This document shows, piece by piece, positions 35,226-44,723 of a stretch of DNA of 64,000 nucleotides (position 1 is its first letter; the number at the start of each line of letters is the position of its first letter). The position numbers were made by a program, and so were the translations under genes. A model generated the notes under the pieces. It was given only the letters and a program-made list of their open reading frames with translations, was not told where the DNA came from and ran no database searches. The DNA is from Vreelandella halophila (GTDB lineage Bacteria; Pseudomonadota; Gammaproteobacteria; Pseudomonadales; Oleiphilaceae): assembly GCF_019903425.1 (NCBI RefSeq), contig NZ_JACHUZ010000013.1, positions 961,619-1,025,618 of the forward strand, in the 5' to 3' direction.

Positions 35226-37075
35226 AACCGGGACATTTCCCTGAGCACGGACTGCACGATGGCGGGCTCAGGAGTAAACGCCGGTGCCGGCTCAAGGTCG
35301 TTATTCAGGGTCTCGACGTGGCCTGAGGCGTGCTGGACGATGTGATGGTCGTCCAGCAGTACGGCGTAATCCATGTAGCTGTGTGCGATGCTCCAGTCCC
35401 GCTGCCGGCGCTGAAAGAGGCCGTTGCCGGTGGCGTATTGCTCCGGATCGGTAGCCCCGCATCCCAGGGCCTGCCCCATGAAAGTGGGGGCCACATCGAA
35501 GTTCTCCGTGCGGTAATCGATGGTTCCGTCGCCGCGCCCGGGCCAGTGGACAATCATCGGCACATGCAGCTGGTACTGGCCGAAGTTGCTGCCGTGGCCC
35601 CAGTAGTTCTTCCCGTACTCATTGAACTCCTGGCCATGGTCTCCAGTGATCATGACAATGGTGGACGCGAGCAGCTCCCGCTCCCTGAGGTCCGAGAGTA
35701 CACGCCCAATCTGGTTGTCCACGAAGTGCAGGGTGGACTTGTAGTTGTTGCGCATCAGCTCCGGGTTGAAATCCGGCCCCAGGGCGAGCTTGTTCACGGG
35801 GTCCCAATAGGGCTTGAATTTTACCGGGTAATCCTCCGGAACCCGGTGGTTGTGCGGGGTGTCGTAGAACAGGAATCCGAAGAAGGGGTCGCTGTTCCCG
35901 GAATTGCTGCGCTGTTCGGTAAACGCCAGCCAATCCTCGGTAATGCGGATATCCCGGTCCCACGGCTTGTCGCCAGGGGTTTCGAGCCTCAGATCCGCGA
36001 CAGAGGCAAAGACGTTCTTGTTGAAGGCCGGGCTGATCAGCGGGGCGGAGCCCAGGATCTTCAGCTCGTAATCCAGCTCCTGCATGCGGGTGATCATGAC
36101 AGGCGGGCGTTTCTCGCTGGTGAAGGCATCCCAGTAGCCTCCCGGCAGGGAATAGAAGAGCGTGAAGATGCCGGGTTTCGTGGCATTGCCGTTGGCGTAA
36201 TGGTTAGTGAACTGGATGCTGTTGCCGGCAAAGGCCTCGATATTGGGCATCCAGCGTGAATCGACCATGTCACCACGGGCTCCGTCGATTGCAATGATCA
36301 GTATATTGGGCCGCTGGGCCGGCGACTCACAGGATAGGGGCTGTGTCGGGTAGTCCAACTGCCCACCGCCATTGTTGGTTGAAAGCGCGCCTGTGGCACT
36401 GCTCTTCTGCACCGCTTCCGGATCCACAAGCCCGTTCTTTTCCATAAAGCGCTTGGCGGTGGCGCCGTAATAGAGCGGTACAGCCCGGCTTGTGGAGGTG
36501 ATCCGGCTGTCGTGGTTGGCATCGGCCCAGGCATGCCAGCTGTGGACCGTCAGCTGACCGGCGAAGACGGCGGCAATGCCAAGAGCGAGCCAGCGGCCAC
36601 GGGGGCGGCGCCTTGCCAGTAGGGTCCCGATGACAAGCTCCAGCAGGAGCAGGCCGAGCGCTGTGCCACCGGCCATGGCCCACATCTGCCACGGGAAGGA
36701 GAAGACCTGGGTGCCGCCCTTGAGGGCCATATCCAGCACAAAGCCGGAAAGATGGAAGCGGAACTGGGCGTAGGTCACGGTGTCGATCAGCAGCAGCCCC
36801 AGCGCACTGGTGGCGTAGAGTGCCCCCAGGGTAATCAGCAGCTTCCGGCTGGGAATCAGGCCGATCACCAGCAGGGGAAGGCCTGCCACCAGGGCCAGCA
36901 GCGGGAACTGTGCCAGGTAGAGAAGGGTTACATAGGTGCCAGTAGTCCCATCCGGGATGTTGATCCATGGCAGGTAGCGCAGTCCTACCAGAAGAGCAAG
37001 CGCACCATTGATGAGCAGGAACCAGCCGGTCCAGTTCAGTCTCTGGCCGAGACCTTTGAGTTGAGTGTTCTGCAA
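35216..37075 (-). CDS. yejM: YejM/PbgA-like inner-membrane sulfatase-fold protein
   Basis: This 619-residue protein has an N-terminal DUF3413 membrane domain with five helices (to about residue 190) and a periplasmic sulfatase-fold domain with IIAIDGARGDMVDS and MITGDHGQEFNEYG. E. coli YejM (PbgA/LapC) senses lipopolysaccharide and regulates LpxC breakdown. The homologue here separates the two cobalamin clusters and is read in the opposite direction to both neighbours, so it is not part of them. Confidence 0.9.
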   Translation of the reverse strand: MQNTQLKGLGQRLNWTGWFLLINGALALLVGLRYLPWINIPDGTTGTYVTLLYLAQFPLLALVAGLPLLVIGLIPSRKLLITLGALYATSALGLLLIDTVTYAQFRFHLSGFVLDMALKGGTQVFSFPWQMWAMAGGTALGLLLLELVIGTLLARRRPRGRWLALGIAAVFAGQLTVHSWHAWADANHDSRITSTSRAVPLYYGATAKRFMEKNGLVDPEAVQKSSATGALSTNNGGGQLDYPTQPLSCESPAQRPNILIIAIDGARGDMVDSRWMPNIEAFAGNSIQFTNHYANGNATKPGIFTLFYSLPGGYWDAFTSEKRPPVMITRMQELDYELKILGSAPLISPAFNKNVFASVADLRLETPGDKPWDRDIRITEDWLAFTEQRSNSGNSDPFFGFLFYDTPHNHRVPEDYPVKFKPYWDPVNKLALGPDFNPELMRNNYKSTLHFVDNQIGRVLSDLRERELLASTIVMITGDHGQEFNEYGKNYWGHGSNFGQYQLHVPMIVHWPGRGDGTIDYRTENFDVAPTFMGQALGCGATDPEQYATGNGLFQRRQRDWSIAHSYMDYAVLLDDHHIVQHASGHVETLNNDLEPAPAFTPEPAIVQSVLREMSRFYR

Positions 37076-37204
37076 ATGCCCTCTCGCAATACGTTGGGTT
37101 TATCGAAGGACTCTTCATGATAGCGGCAGTTGCTGTTCCGCCCAATTGCCGCTGTATCCGTAGTTTCCCTGCGCTTACCCCGATCATTACTGTCTCTGCC
37201 CGAG

Positions 37205-37233
37205 TTGACCTGCTGATGGGGCCTTGCTACGGT
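37205..37233 (+). promoter_or_regulatory. predicted sigma-70 promoter of the riboswitch-controlled operon
   Basis: TTGACC (37205-37210), a 17-bp spacer and TACGGT (37228-37233) lie directly before the riboswitch, so transcription should start close to its first base. The -35 matches 5 of 6 consensus positions, the -10 only 3. Confidence 0.5.
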
Positions 37234-37240
37234 TCGTTTC

Positions 37241-37433
37241 GCTTTCAGGTGTCCCTGCACGGCAGGGATGAAACGGGAAGCCGGTGAGCTGCGTGAAGCA
37301 GCGAATCCGGCGCTGCCCCCGCAACGGTGATTGAGTCAAAGGCGGCCATCACGCCACTGTGCCGGAGAAGCATGGGAAGGCGGTCGCTGAGGATGCCATG
37401 GGCATTCGCTCATCAGCCCGTAGACCGGCCTGA
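37241..37433 (+). ncRNA. cobalamin riboswitch
   Basis: The leader carries the full series of cobalamin-aptamer elements: GAAACGGGAAGCCGGTG, the B12-box-like GCTGCCCCCGCAACGGTGA, CCACTGTGCCGGAG, GGGAAGGCGG and the closing CAGCCCGTAGACCGGCCTG. It lies 168 nt before the btuB GTG. I see no T-tract terminator after it; control is more likely at translation or through structure in the GC-rich spacer (for example GCGGCTCAAGCCGC). No other copy is present in the window. Confidence 0.95.
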
Positions 37434-37601
37434 AGGGAACGCCATGCGTTGCGGAGGGCAACGACAGGCCGGCCGGATCTTCCCCCGCGGCTCAAGCCGC
37501 GCACTCTTCAACCTTCCGCCGCCTGTCACCCTGAGTCTGCCCCCGCGATGCGTCCAGCAATGCTGTGCGGGGAAGCGCAGCAGGCTACAGGGAGTTACAC
37601 C

Positions 37602-39407
37602 GTGAACAAACGACACGCCCTTCTGCCTCTGGCAGCTGCGGTCAGCCTTTCTACGTCCTTAGCTACGGCGCAGGAGACAGACCGGACCACTCAGGTCGCT
37701 GCGTTTAACATGAATCCTCTGGTTGTTACCTCAACGCTTGGCGTTGAGACCGTCAGTGAGAGTCTTTCTTCTGTGACGGTAATTGACTCCAAGGATCTCC
37801 AGCAGCGTAACCCCCGGGAATTCAGCGATGTCCTTCAGGGGCAGCCAGGGATTAATGTTACCTCCAGTGGAAGTTTTGGTAAGAACACCAGCGTTTTCAC
37901 TCGGGGAACCAGCAGTGAGTCAACGATACTGCTGCTGGATGGCATCCGGATCCGCTCGGCAACTGCGGGAAGTGCGCCCTGGCAATATATACCACCCCAG
38001 TTACTTCAACGAATCGAGGTTGTCCGTGGTCCCAAGGGAGCCCTTTATGGATCCGATGCCGTCGGCGGGGTTGTACAGGGGTTCACCATGCCGCGTGGCG
38101 ATCAGGACCAACAGTGGGTCGAGATGGGTGGCGGTAGCTTTTCCACCCAGCAGGTCAGCGGTGGCATTAGCGGCCAGAACGGTGACACCCGATACAGTCT
38201 ACAGGGCCACTACCTCGACACGGACGGCACCAACCTGCGTACCGGTGGTGAAGATAAAGGTTTTCGGAATAGAGCGGGAACCTTCAGCGTGAGCCATGGT
38301 TTTGATAATGGCGCGTCCATCGGAGTAGTAGGTCTTCAGAGCAGCGGAAACACTGAATTTTTCCGCGGGGAAACCGATTTTGATGTGAGGACGTTGGGTG
38401 TGAAAGCAAGCACGCCTATCGTTCGAAACTGGACGACGTCCATACAACTCAGTGAGGCACGGGACGAACAGGACAACGAGAGGAACAGTGGTCCCAGTTT
38501 TTTCGATACGGTGAGTCGAACAGCGCGGTGGGAGAATACGTTCAGTTTCGGGAACCATGAACTGATTGCCGGCACTGAATATCGCGTGGATGATGTCGAC
38601 AGCAGTGAGCCTTATGAGGAAGACAGTCGCAGCAACAGGGCTGCATTCGCTCAGCTGTTGAGCGAATTTGGAGCTGCCAGTCTGCAGCTCAGTGGCCGCT
38701 GGGACGACAACGAGGCCTTTGGTGAAGAGGCGACAGGGGCAGTGGCACTTGGGTACGATCTGAGCCCTGTATACAGCGCGCGAGCCAGTTACGGGACTGC
38801 ATTTCGAGCGCCGACCTTCAATGACCTCTACTACCCGGGTTTTGGCAACCCGGATCTGGAGCCTGAGACCTCTGGAACCGTTGAAGTTGGTTTTCGGTCG
38901 GATCGGGAATCGGTCTTCTGGGACGTCGCATTATTCAGGACGGATGTTGATAACCTGATCAGTGCCCAGCCGGACAACATCGAACGTGCACGCATCGACG
39001 GTATAGAGCTTTCCGGTGGTCTTTCGGTGTCAAACTTTGAGATGACCTCCGCTGTTACCTTTCAGGATCCCGAAGACCGCTCCACTGGTAACCGCCTGGC
39101 ACGGCGCTCGAAGCGAAGCGTTCGGGTTGATGCCGATTACACGCCCGCCAACTATCACTTTGGTGCATCGTTCATCGCCGAGGGCGATCGTTACAACAAG
39201 CCGCAGAACAACAAAGTCCTTGCGGGCTTTGGGCGACTCGATCTTCGAGCGGGCATGGATGTGACCCGCCTTCTCTCGCTCAGTGTGAATGTTGAGAACG
39301 TCTTTGATCGGCGTTACAGCACCACCAGTCGGGACTTTGCGCCGACGTTTGACTACCTGACTGCCGGTCGCGCCGTCTATGCCACCATCCGTTACGGAGC
39401 GCAATAA
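37602..39407 (+). CDS. btuB: TonB-dependent outer membrane receptor, BtuB type
   Basis: This 601-residue receptor has a signal peptide (residues 1-23), a TonB box near NPLVVTST, a plug domain (LLLDGIRIR, RIEVVRGPKGALYGSDAVGGVV) and a 22-strand barrel ending YATIRYGAQ. The length and plug resemble BtuB. The cobalamin riboswitch directly upstream makes a corrinoid the likely ligand. The start is GTG 37602 with GGGAG 7 bp upstream. Its base composition is less GC-rich than the genes around it. The stop overlaps the cobN start (TAATG). Confidence 0.93.
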   Translation: MNKRHALLPLAAAVSLSTSLATAQETDRTTQVAAFNMNPLVVTSTLGVETVSESLSSVTVIDSKDLQQRNPREFSDVLQGQPGINVTSSGSFGKNTSVFTRGTSSESTILLLDGIRIRSATAGSAPWQYIPPQLLQRIEVVRGPKGALYGSDAVGGVVQGFTMPRGDQDQQWVEMGGGSFSTQQVSGGISGQNGDTRYSLQGHYLDTDGTNLRTGGEDKGFRNRAGTFSVSHGFDNGASIGVVGLQSSGNTEFFRGETDFDVRTLGVKASTPIVRNWTTSIQLSEARDEQDNERNSGPSFFDTVSRTARWENTFSFGNHELIAGTEYRVDDVDSSEPYEEDSRSNRAAFAQLLSEFGAASLQLSGRWDDNEAFGEEATGAVALGYDLSPVYSARASYGTAFRAPTFNDLYYPGFGNPDLEPETSGTVEVGFRSDRESVFWDVALFRTDVDNLISAQPDNIERARIDGIELSGGLSVSNFEMTSAVTFQDPEDRSTGNRLARRSKRSVRVDADYTPANYHFGASFIAEGDRYNKPQNNKVLAGFGRLDLRAGMDVTRLLSLSVNVENVFDRRYSTTSRDFAPTFDYLTAGRAVYATIRYGAQ

Positions 39408-42400
39408 TGCGATATGGACTTTGCTTCGCCGCCCTGATGCTGCTGGCGGCACCCGCACTGCACGCCGCTACCATCGTCGGCATCGTCTCCGACCGCTCCT
39501 CCGCCGAGATGGCGGCCGGGGCGGAACGGCATCTTGAAGCCTTTCCGGAGAACGAGATCGTCCTCCGGACGCCGGAGCAGCTGAAAAAGCTCCCGGACGA
39601 GGAAGTAGTCAGGCTCTGGGACGATGCCGATGCGCTGGTTCTTGCCGCCGTCTTTGGCGAGGAGCACGGCCGCATTCGTCGCCTGGTCCGCAACCAGGGA
39701 CCGGGCGCCGACGTGCCCATCATGGCCATGAACAGCAAGCGCGGGATTACGCGCCTCTCGCGGCTGGATGGTGAGCCGGTCATGGATGAGCTCTCGGACA
39801 AGACCATCAACGAAATGGTCTCCAACCCCGAGCCCGGCGAGGATCCCTCCGCCCACCTGGCGGACCAGCGCGAGGCCTATCCCGAGCAGTCCGAGTGGCT
39901 GAAAGGGCGAGCCTTCTACCAGGGCCGCAGCCCCGAGCACATGGATGGGCTTTTCCGCTGGCTGCTGTCGCAGGCCGGGTATGACATCAAGGTGCCGGAA
40001 CCCGAACCCCGCGAGGCCATCCGCTATTACCGTGACGGCGAAGCCCATTCCGACGCGGATGCACTGAACCTCAAGGAGGGCCCGGCCGTGGCCCTGATAG
40101 ATCTGGATTCCGGCGATCGCCCGGGCGACAAGGCCCTGCTCGACGACGCCTGCGAACAGATGGAGCAGCGCGGCATCCAGTGCTTCACCATCCTGGCGCG
40201 CTGGGGAGGGGCCAGTGTCGAGGCCGTTAAGACGCTGGAGGAACGCATCAAGCCGGCAACCCTGTCCGGCATGGTCAGTCTCCAGTACTTCACCGTAGGC
40301 GGCGGCGATGGTCGTAAAGCCGTCACCAAGGCGTTCGAAGAGCTCGACGTGCCCGTCATCAAGGGCATCCGCATCTCCAAGCTGACCAGGCCCGAGTGGC
40401 TGCTCTCCGATGAGGGGCTGCCCTGGGATTCCGTGCACTACCAGCTCGCCATGCCCGAACTCCAGGGCATCAGCCAGCCCATGGTGCTGGCCGTGGCGGA
40501 GCCGCCGCGCATCGACGAGCTGACGGGCGTGCAGCTCATGCTGAGTACGCCGGTGGAGGAGCGCGTCAACGCCCTCGCGAACCGCATGGAGCGCTGGGTG
40601 ACGCTTCAGGAGAAGGACAACTCGGACAAGCGCGTCGCCGTGGTCTACTACAACCACCCGCCGGGCCGGCAGAACATCGGCGCGGACAAGCTCAACGTCC
40701 CGGAATCCCTGTTCGAGATCCTGCAACGCCTTAAAGCGGAAGGCTACAAGACGGGCAAGCTGCCCGAGTCCCCAGAAGCCCTGCTGGATGAAATCCAGGA
40801 TCGCGGCGTAAACCTGCCGGACCAGCAGTCCGGACTGGAAGATCTGGCCGGAAAGGTTCCCTCCGTAAGCAAGGAGACCTACCTGGAGCGGTTCAAGGAA
40901 CTGCCGGAAGCCGTCCAGGCGGAGATGCAGCATGGCCCCGTGGGCTACATGCATGCCCAGTTGAAAAACGCCGCCAACAACGGCCACACCAAGCTCGGCA
41001 ATGACTTGCTCAAGAACGGCGTGAAGGACCTGCGCCACATGCTGCGCAACTATGAGCACGACGCCACCCAGCGTGCCCTGGACCTGCTTGACCAGTACCA
41101 GACCGGCTGGCGTGCCGTGCTCCGCAACGAGGTGGACTCGACCGAGAAGGTCACCAGCATCCGCGATGCCCTGATCCGCACAGGCATCCCGGGCCTCTCT
41201 GGCTGGGGTGAGGCGCCGGGCCGTTCCATGGTCCACGAGGGTGAGATGCTGTTCCCCGGCATCCACTTCGGCAACGTCTTCATCGGCCCGCAGCCGCCGC
41301 GTGGCTGGGAAGTGAGCGAGGAACTGCTGCACGCCAATACCACCTTCCCGCCCACGCACCAGTACGTAGGCTTCTACCAGTGGCTGCGCAAGGACTTCAA
41401 CGCGGACGCGCTCGTCTACCTCGGCCGTCACTCCACCCGCGAGTTCCTGCCCCGGCGCCGCGCCGGCCTGGCCGAGGACGATTACCCGGAGCTGCTTGGT
41501 AAGGACCTCCCGCTCCTCTACCCCTACATCGTCGATGGGGTAGGCGAGGGCATCCAGGCCAAGCGCCGCGCCATGGGCGTGATGATCAGCCACCTCACGC
41601 CGCCGCTGGAGACCACCAAGCTCTACGACAACCTGCTGGAACTGCGCCAGCTCGTCGAAACCTGGGAATCCTCCAACGACCCGGATTCCTCCTCGCGCGA
41701 CCGTGCCGTGAAGGAACTGCGCAAGCGCCTCAAGGAACTGGACATGGTCCAGGACATCGAGAAGGAACTGGCCCACGGCCATCATCATGGTCACGAAGGT
41801 GAGCATGGCGATGAGGGTGATCACGAGGAAGGTGAGCACGAGAAAGGTGAGCACGAGAAAGGCGAAGAACACCATCACGAGCATGAGAGCGCCGAGAAAC
41901 CCGAAGGCGGGGGTGAGCATGCCCATGACCATAACCACGAGGGTGGCGAGCACCACGACCATGAGCATCATCACGAGGCTGGTGACGAGGTGGCTCACAA
42001 GGAGCAGGAGCACCATCACGAGCATGATGAGGCGAAACATCAGGAAGAGGGTGAGCACGCCCACGAGCATAACCACGACGAGGGCGAAGAACACGCTCAC
42101 GAACACCACCACGACGAGCACGAGGAAGAAGTCCACCTGGAAGACGTGGACGACGAACTCCTCGTCCACGAGGTCGGCCACTACCTGACCACCATGCAGG
42201 AAAGCTTCATGCCCCTGGGTCTGCACGTCTTCGGGCGTGACTGGAAGCAGGAAGGCATCGAGACCATGCTCAGCTCCATGGCCGGCGACGACGAGGAACC
42301 CGAGCCCGAGTGGCGTGAGAAGCTCAAGGCCTCCCCCGGCGAAGAGATGGACCACCTCATGGCCGGCCTCGATGGCCGCTTCGTCCCACCGGGCGAGGGT

Positions 42401-44101
42401 AACGACCCTGTGCGTACCCCGGCGGTACTGCCCACCGGCCGCAACTTCCATGCCCTCTCCAGCGACCTGGTCCCGACCCGCGTCGCCTGGTCCCTGGGCG
42501 CGGAAATGGCCGAGGACGCCCGTAACAAGGGCGACCCCAAGGCCGAGGGCAGCGAGGCCATCGTTCTCTGGGCGTCCGACACCGTCCGTGATGAAGGCGT
42601 GATGATCGCCTTCGGCCTGGACATGCTCGGCATCAAGCCCAAGTGGAACTCCCGGGGCATCGTGGAAGGCCTTGAGCGCATGCCGCTGGAGGACCGGAGC
42701 CGGCGCCGCGACGCACTCTTCACCACCTCCGGCCTGTTCCGGGACCTCTACGAGGACCAGCTGGTACTGCTCGACCAGGCCTCGCGCCTGGCGCTGGACG
42801 GGGCCTACAAAACTATCATGGAAAAGCACCCGCAGCTGGACCGCGCCCTGGAAACGGCCATGGAACCGCTGCCCGAGGACATGCGCGATCCCGGCAGTGA
42901 AAGCCTGGCCGAGAACGACGTGGCCGCCCGCTGGGTCGCCGACACCAAGGCCATGATGGCCAACGGCGCCGATGCCGAGAAAGCCGGCTCCGATGCGGCG
43001 CTGCGCGTCTTCGGCACCGCTCCAGGCTCCTACGGCGCCGGCGTGAACCGTTTGGCCGACCGTTCTGGCGCCTGGGATGATCGCGGCAAGGTTGCCGACG
43101 CCTACACCCGCCGCATGGGCTACGCCTTCGGTGGCGACAAGCAGGGCGGCCGCCCGGCGCATGACGCCTTCAAGGACCGCCTGGACAACGTCGGGCGCAC
43201 CTACCTCGGCCGCGCCAGTCACGTCTACGGCCTGCTCGACAACGACGACGGCTTCGACTTCCAGGGCGGCCTCTCCATGGCCGTGGAACACGAAACCGGT
43301 GAGGCGCCGACCAACCGCGTGCTCATGCACGCCGACCCGGAGAACCCCAGGGTCGAATCCCTGCAACAGGCCCTGCTCAGCGAACTCCGCGGCCAGAACC
43401 TGAACCCGCAGTGGATCAAGCCGCTGATGGAACAGGGCTACGCCGGCGCAAGGACCATGTCCGCCGACTTCCTGGACAACCTCTGGGGATGGCAGGTCAC
43501 AAGCCCGGATGTGGTCAAATCCGCGGTCTGGGACGACATAAACGAGGTCTACTTCGAAGACCGCCACAACCTGGGTCTCGACAAGTTCCTTGAGAAAGAC
43601 CACAACGTCCACGTCAAAACCCACATGCAGGCCATCACCCTGGTCGCCGCCCACCGCGGCTTCTGGAAGCCCGATGAGGAGACCCTCAAAAAGCTGCGCA
43701 AGGAATTCGCCCAGCTCGTCGTCGAGAACGGCCTCCCTGGTAGCGGCCATACCAGGCCGGACCATCCCACCATGCAATGGGTGGCCGAACAGCTGAGTGA
43801 CGCCGAACTGAAGAAGAACTTCAAAGCCGTCCTCAACGCCGCCCGAATGGAAGCCCCGGAAAGCGGCAAGGCCCAACCGGTGAGCATGCGCGAAGTCAAA
43901 ATGAAACAGAAAGCCAATCAGCAGGAAGCCGCTGAGAAAGCTCAAAAGCAATCGGAAAAGGAAAAGGGTAAGAAGTCCGAAGAATCCGACGAGCAACAGG
44001 CTTCCGCCGAAGGCGGCCCGGTCCTGCTGCCATGGTTTATCGGCGCCGGCGCTCTGGTCCTTCTTGGAGGCGGCGTAGTAGCCGGTAGACGGATCTCGTA
44101 A
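39407..44101 (+). CDS. cobN: exported, membrane-anchored CobN-like chelatase with a histidine-rich insert
   Basis: This 1564-residue protein is a CobN/BchH-family large chelatase subunit, but is longer than the usual 1250-1450. It has a signal peptide (MRYGLCFAALMLLAAPALHA) and a C-terminal membrane helix (about residues 1540-1560, LLPWFIGAGALVLLGG) after a charged linker, so the body should face the periplasm. Residues 790-910 form an insert with about 40 histidines among Glu, Asp and Gly, a likely metal-binding arm. Classical CobN is cytosolic and needs the CobS and CobT AAA+ partners; neither is here. It is coupled to btuB and followed by ExbB-like, DUF2149 and btuFCD genes, the layout of Bacteroidetes haem operons in which CobN-like HmuS occurs. 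Cobalt insertion or removal are both possible. Confidence 0.88.
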   Translation: MRYGLCFAALMLLAAPALHAATIVGIVSDRSSAEMAAGAERHLEAFPENEIVLRTPEQLKKLPDEEVVRLWDDADALVLAAVFGEEHGRIRRLVRNQGPGADVPIMAMNSKRGITRLSRLDGEPVMDELSDKTINEMVSNPEPGEDPSAHLADQREAYPEQSEWLKGRAFYQGRSPEHMDGLFRWLLSQAGYDIKVPEPEPREAIRYYRDGEAHSDADALNLKEGPAVALIDLDSGDRPGDKALLDDACEQMEQRGIQCFTILARWGGASVEAVKTLEERIKPATLSGMVSLQYFTVGGGDGRKAVTKAFEELDVPVIKGIRISKLTRPEWLLSDEGLPWDSVHYQLAMPELQGISQPMVLAVAEPPRIDELTGVQLMLSTPVEERVNALANRMERWVTLQEKDNSDKRVAVVYYNHPPGRQNIGADKLNVPESLFEILQRLKAEGYKTGKLPESPEALLDEIQDRGVNLPDQQSGLEDLAGKVPSVSKETYLERFKELPEAVQAEMQHGPVGYMHAQLKNAANNGHTKLGNDLLKNGVKDLRHMLRNYEHDATQRALDLLDQYQTGWRAVLRNEVDSTEKVTSIRDALIRTGIPGLSGWGEAPGRSMVHEGEMLFPGIHFGNVFIGPQPPRGWEVSEELLHANTTFPPTHQYVGFYQWLRKDFNADALVYLGRHSTREFLPRRRAGLAEDDYPELLGKDLPLLYPYIVDGVGEGIQAKRRAMGVMISHLTPPLETTKLYDNLLELRQLVETWESSNDPDSSSRDRAVKELRKRLKELDMVQDIEKELAHGHHHGHEGEHGDEGDHEEGEHEKGEHEKGEEHHHEHESAEKPEGGGEHAHDHNHEGGEHHDHEHHHEAGDEVAHKEQEHHHEHDEAKHQEEGEHAHEHNHDEGEEHAHEHHHDEHEEEVHLEDVDDELLVHEVGHYLTTMQESFMPLGLHVFGRDWKQEGIETMLSSMAGDDEEPEPEWREKLKASPGEEMDHLMAGLDGRFVPPGEGNDPVRTPAVLPTGRNFHALSSDLVPTRVAWSLGAEMAEDARNKGDPKAEGSEAIVLWASDTVRDEGVMIAFGLDMLGIKPKWNSRGIVEGLERMPLEDRSRRRDALFTTSGLFRDLYEDQLVLLDQASRLALDGAYKTIMEKHPQLDRALETAMEPLPEDMRDPGSESLAENDVAARWVADTKAMMANGADAEKAGSDAALRVFGTAPGSYGAGVNRLADRSGAWDDRGKVADAYTRRMGYAFGGDKQGGRPAHDAFKDRLDNVGRTYLGRASHVYGLLDNDDGFDFQGGLSMAVEHETGEAPTNRVLMHADPENPRVESLQQALLSELRGQNLNPQWIKPLMEQGYAGARTMSADFLDNLWGWQVTSPDVVKSAVWDDINEVYFEDRHNLGLDKFLEKDHNVHVKTHMQAITLVAAHRGFWKPDEETLKKLRKEFAQLVVENGLPGSGHTRPDHPTMQWVAEQLSDAELKKNFKAVLNAARMEAPESGKAQPVSMREVKMKQKANQQEAAEKAQKQSEKEKGKKSEESDEQQASAEGGPVLLPWFIGAGALVLLGGGVVAGRRIS

Positions 44102-44102
44102 A

Positions 44103-44220
44103 TACCCGGAGGAGGGGGCGGGGTGTTCGTAGGGAAGCTCGATCGCCAGGGATGGCGATCGCGCAGCGTCCATGGATGGATTTATAGCGATTCCCGGAGA
44201 ACACCCCGCCCCCTCCGGTA
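44103..44220. repeat. large hairpin repeat, copy C
   Basis: The outer arms share an 18-bp perfect inverted repeat (44111-44128 and 44199-44216), with a short insertion in the left arm further out. The inner hairpin is CGATCGCCA/TGGCGATCG, a different sequence from copies A and B but in the same place. The shared tail reads GGATGGATTTATAGCG then TTCCCGG. It lies between cobN and the ExbB-like gene. Confidence 0.88.
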
Positions 44221-44276
44221 CGAGATTGAAATCTGGAGACAAAGCTCTCTATTCGGAATAGGTAAGTGAGGCAACA

Positions 44277-44723
44277 ATGTTCACATCCGCAACCCTGGAC
44301 ATCATGGATTCCATGGTCAGCTTCCTCCTGGAGCCGGTCATCATCGCCCTCCTGGGCCTGATCGCCCTGGCCCTCTGGGAAGCCGGCCTTGCCATCGGCG
44401 AACGCACCGGCGGCCTGCGCCGCATGATCGAACGCGGCGACACCCGTTCCCTCGCCGCCCGCGCCCAGCGCCGCATTGACCGCGCGGACCTCATCGCCCG
44501 CGTCGGCCCCATGATGGGCCTGATGGGTACCCTCATCCCCCTCGGCCCGGGCCTCGCCGCCCTCGGCCGGGGTGATCTGGACGTGCTGGCCGAGGCCGTG
44601 ACCGTCGCCTTCAACACCACCGTCCTCGGCCTGCTCGCCGGCATCATTGGCTTCCTGCTTGGCCGCATGCGCCGCCGCTGGTACGACGGCGCCATGGCGA
44701 AGCTGGAGGAGGCCGGCGCATGA
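44277..44723 (+). CDS. MotA/TolQ/ExbB-type proton channel protein, short form
   Basis: This 148-residue protein has three predicted helices (about residues 15-35, 75-100 and 112-130) and the family core RVGPMMGLMGTLIPLGPGL with AVTVAFNTTVLGL. ExbB and TolQ form the pentameric channel of ion-driven motors. It is shorter than ExbB (about 240). The ATG follows a GAGG site. It overlaps the DUF2149 gene by 4 bp, so the two proteins probably form one complex. Confidence 0.88.
   Translation: MFTSATLDIMDSMVSFLLEPVIIALLGLIALALWEAGLAIGERTGGLRRMIERGDTRSLAARAQRRIDRADLIARVGPMMGLMGTLIPLGPGLAALGRGDLDVLAEAVTVAFNTTVLGLLAGIIGFLLGRMRRRWYDGAMAKLEEAGA

Noticed and set aside
39392-44242. A 1616-residue open frame on the minus strand across cobN
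   Set aside because: It is the exact antisense of cobN with low-complexity Val/Leu/Gly-rich sequence, no ribosome site and no domain. Long antisense frames are expected opposite GC-rich genes.
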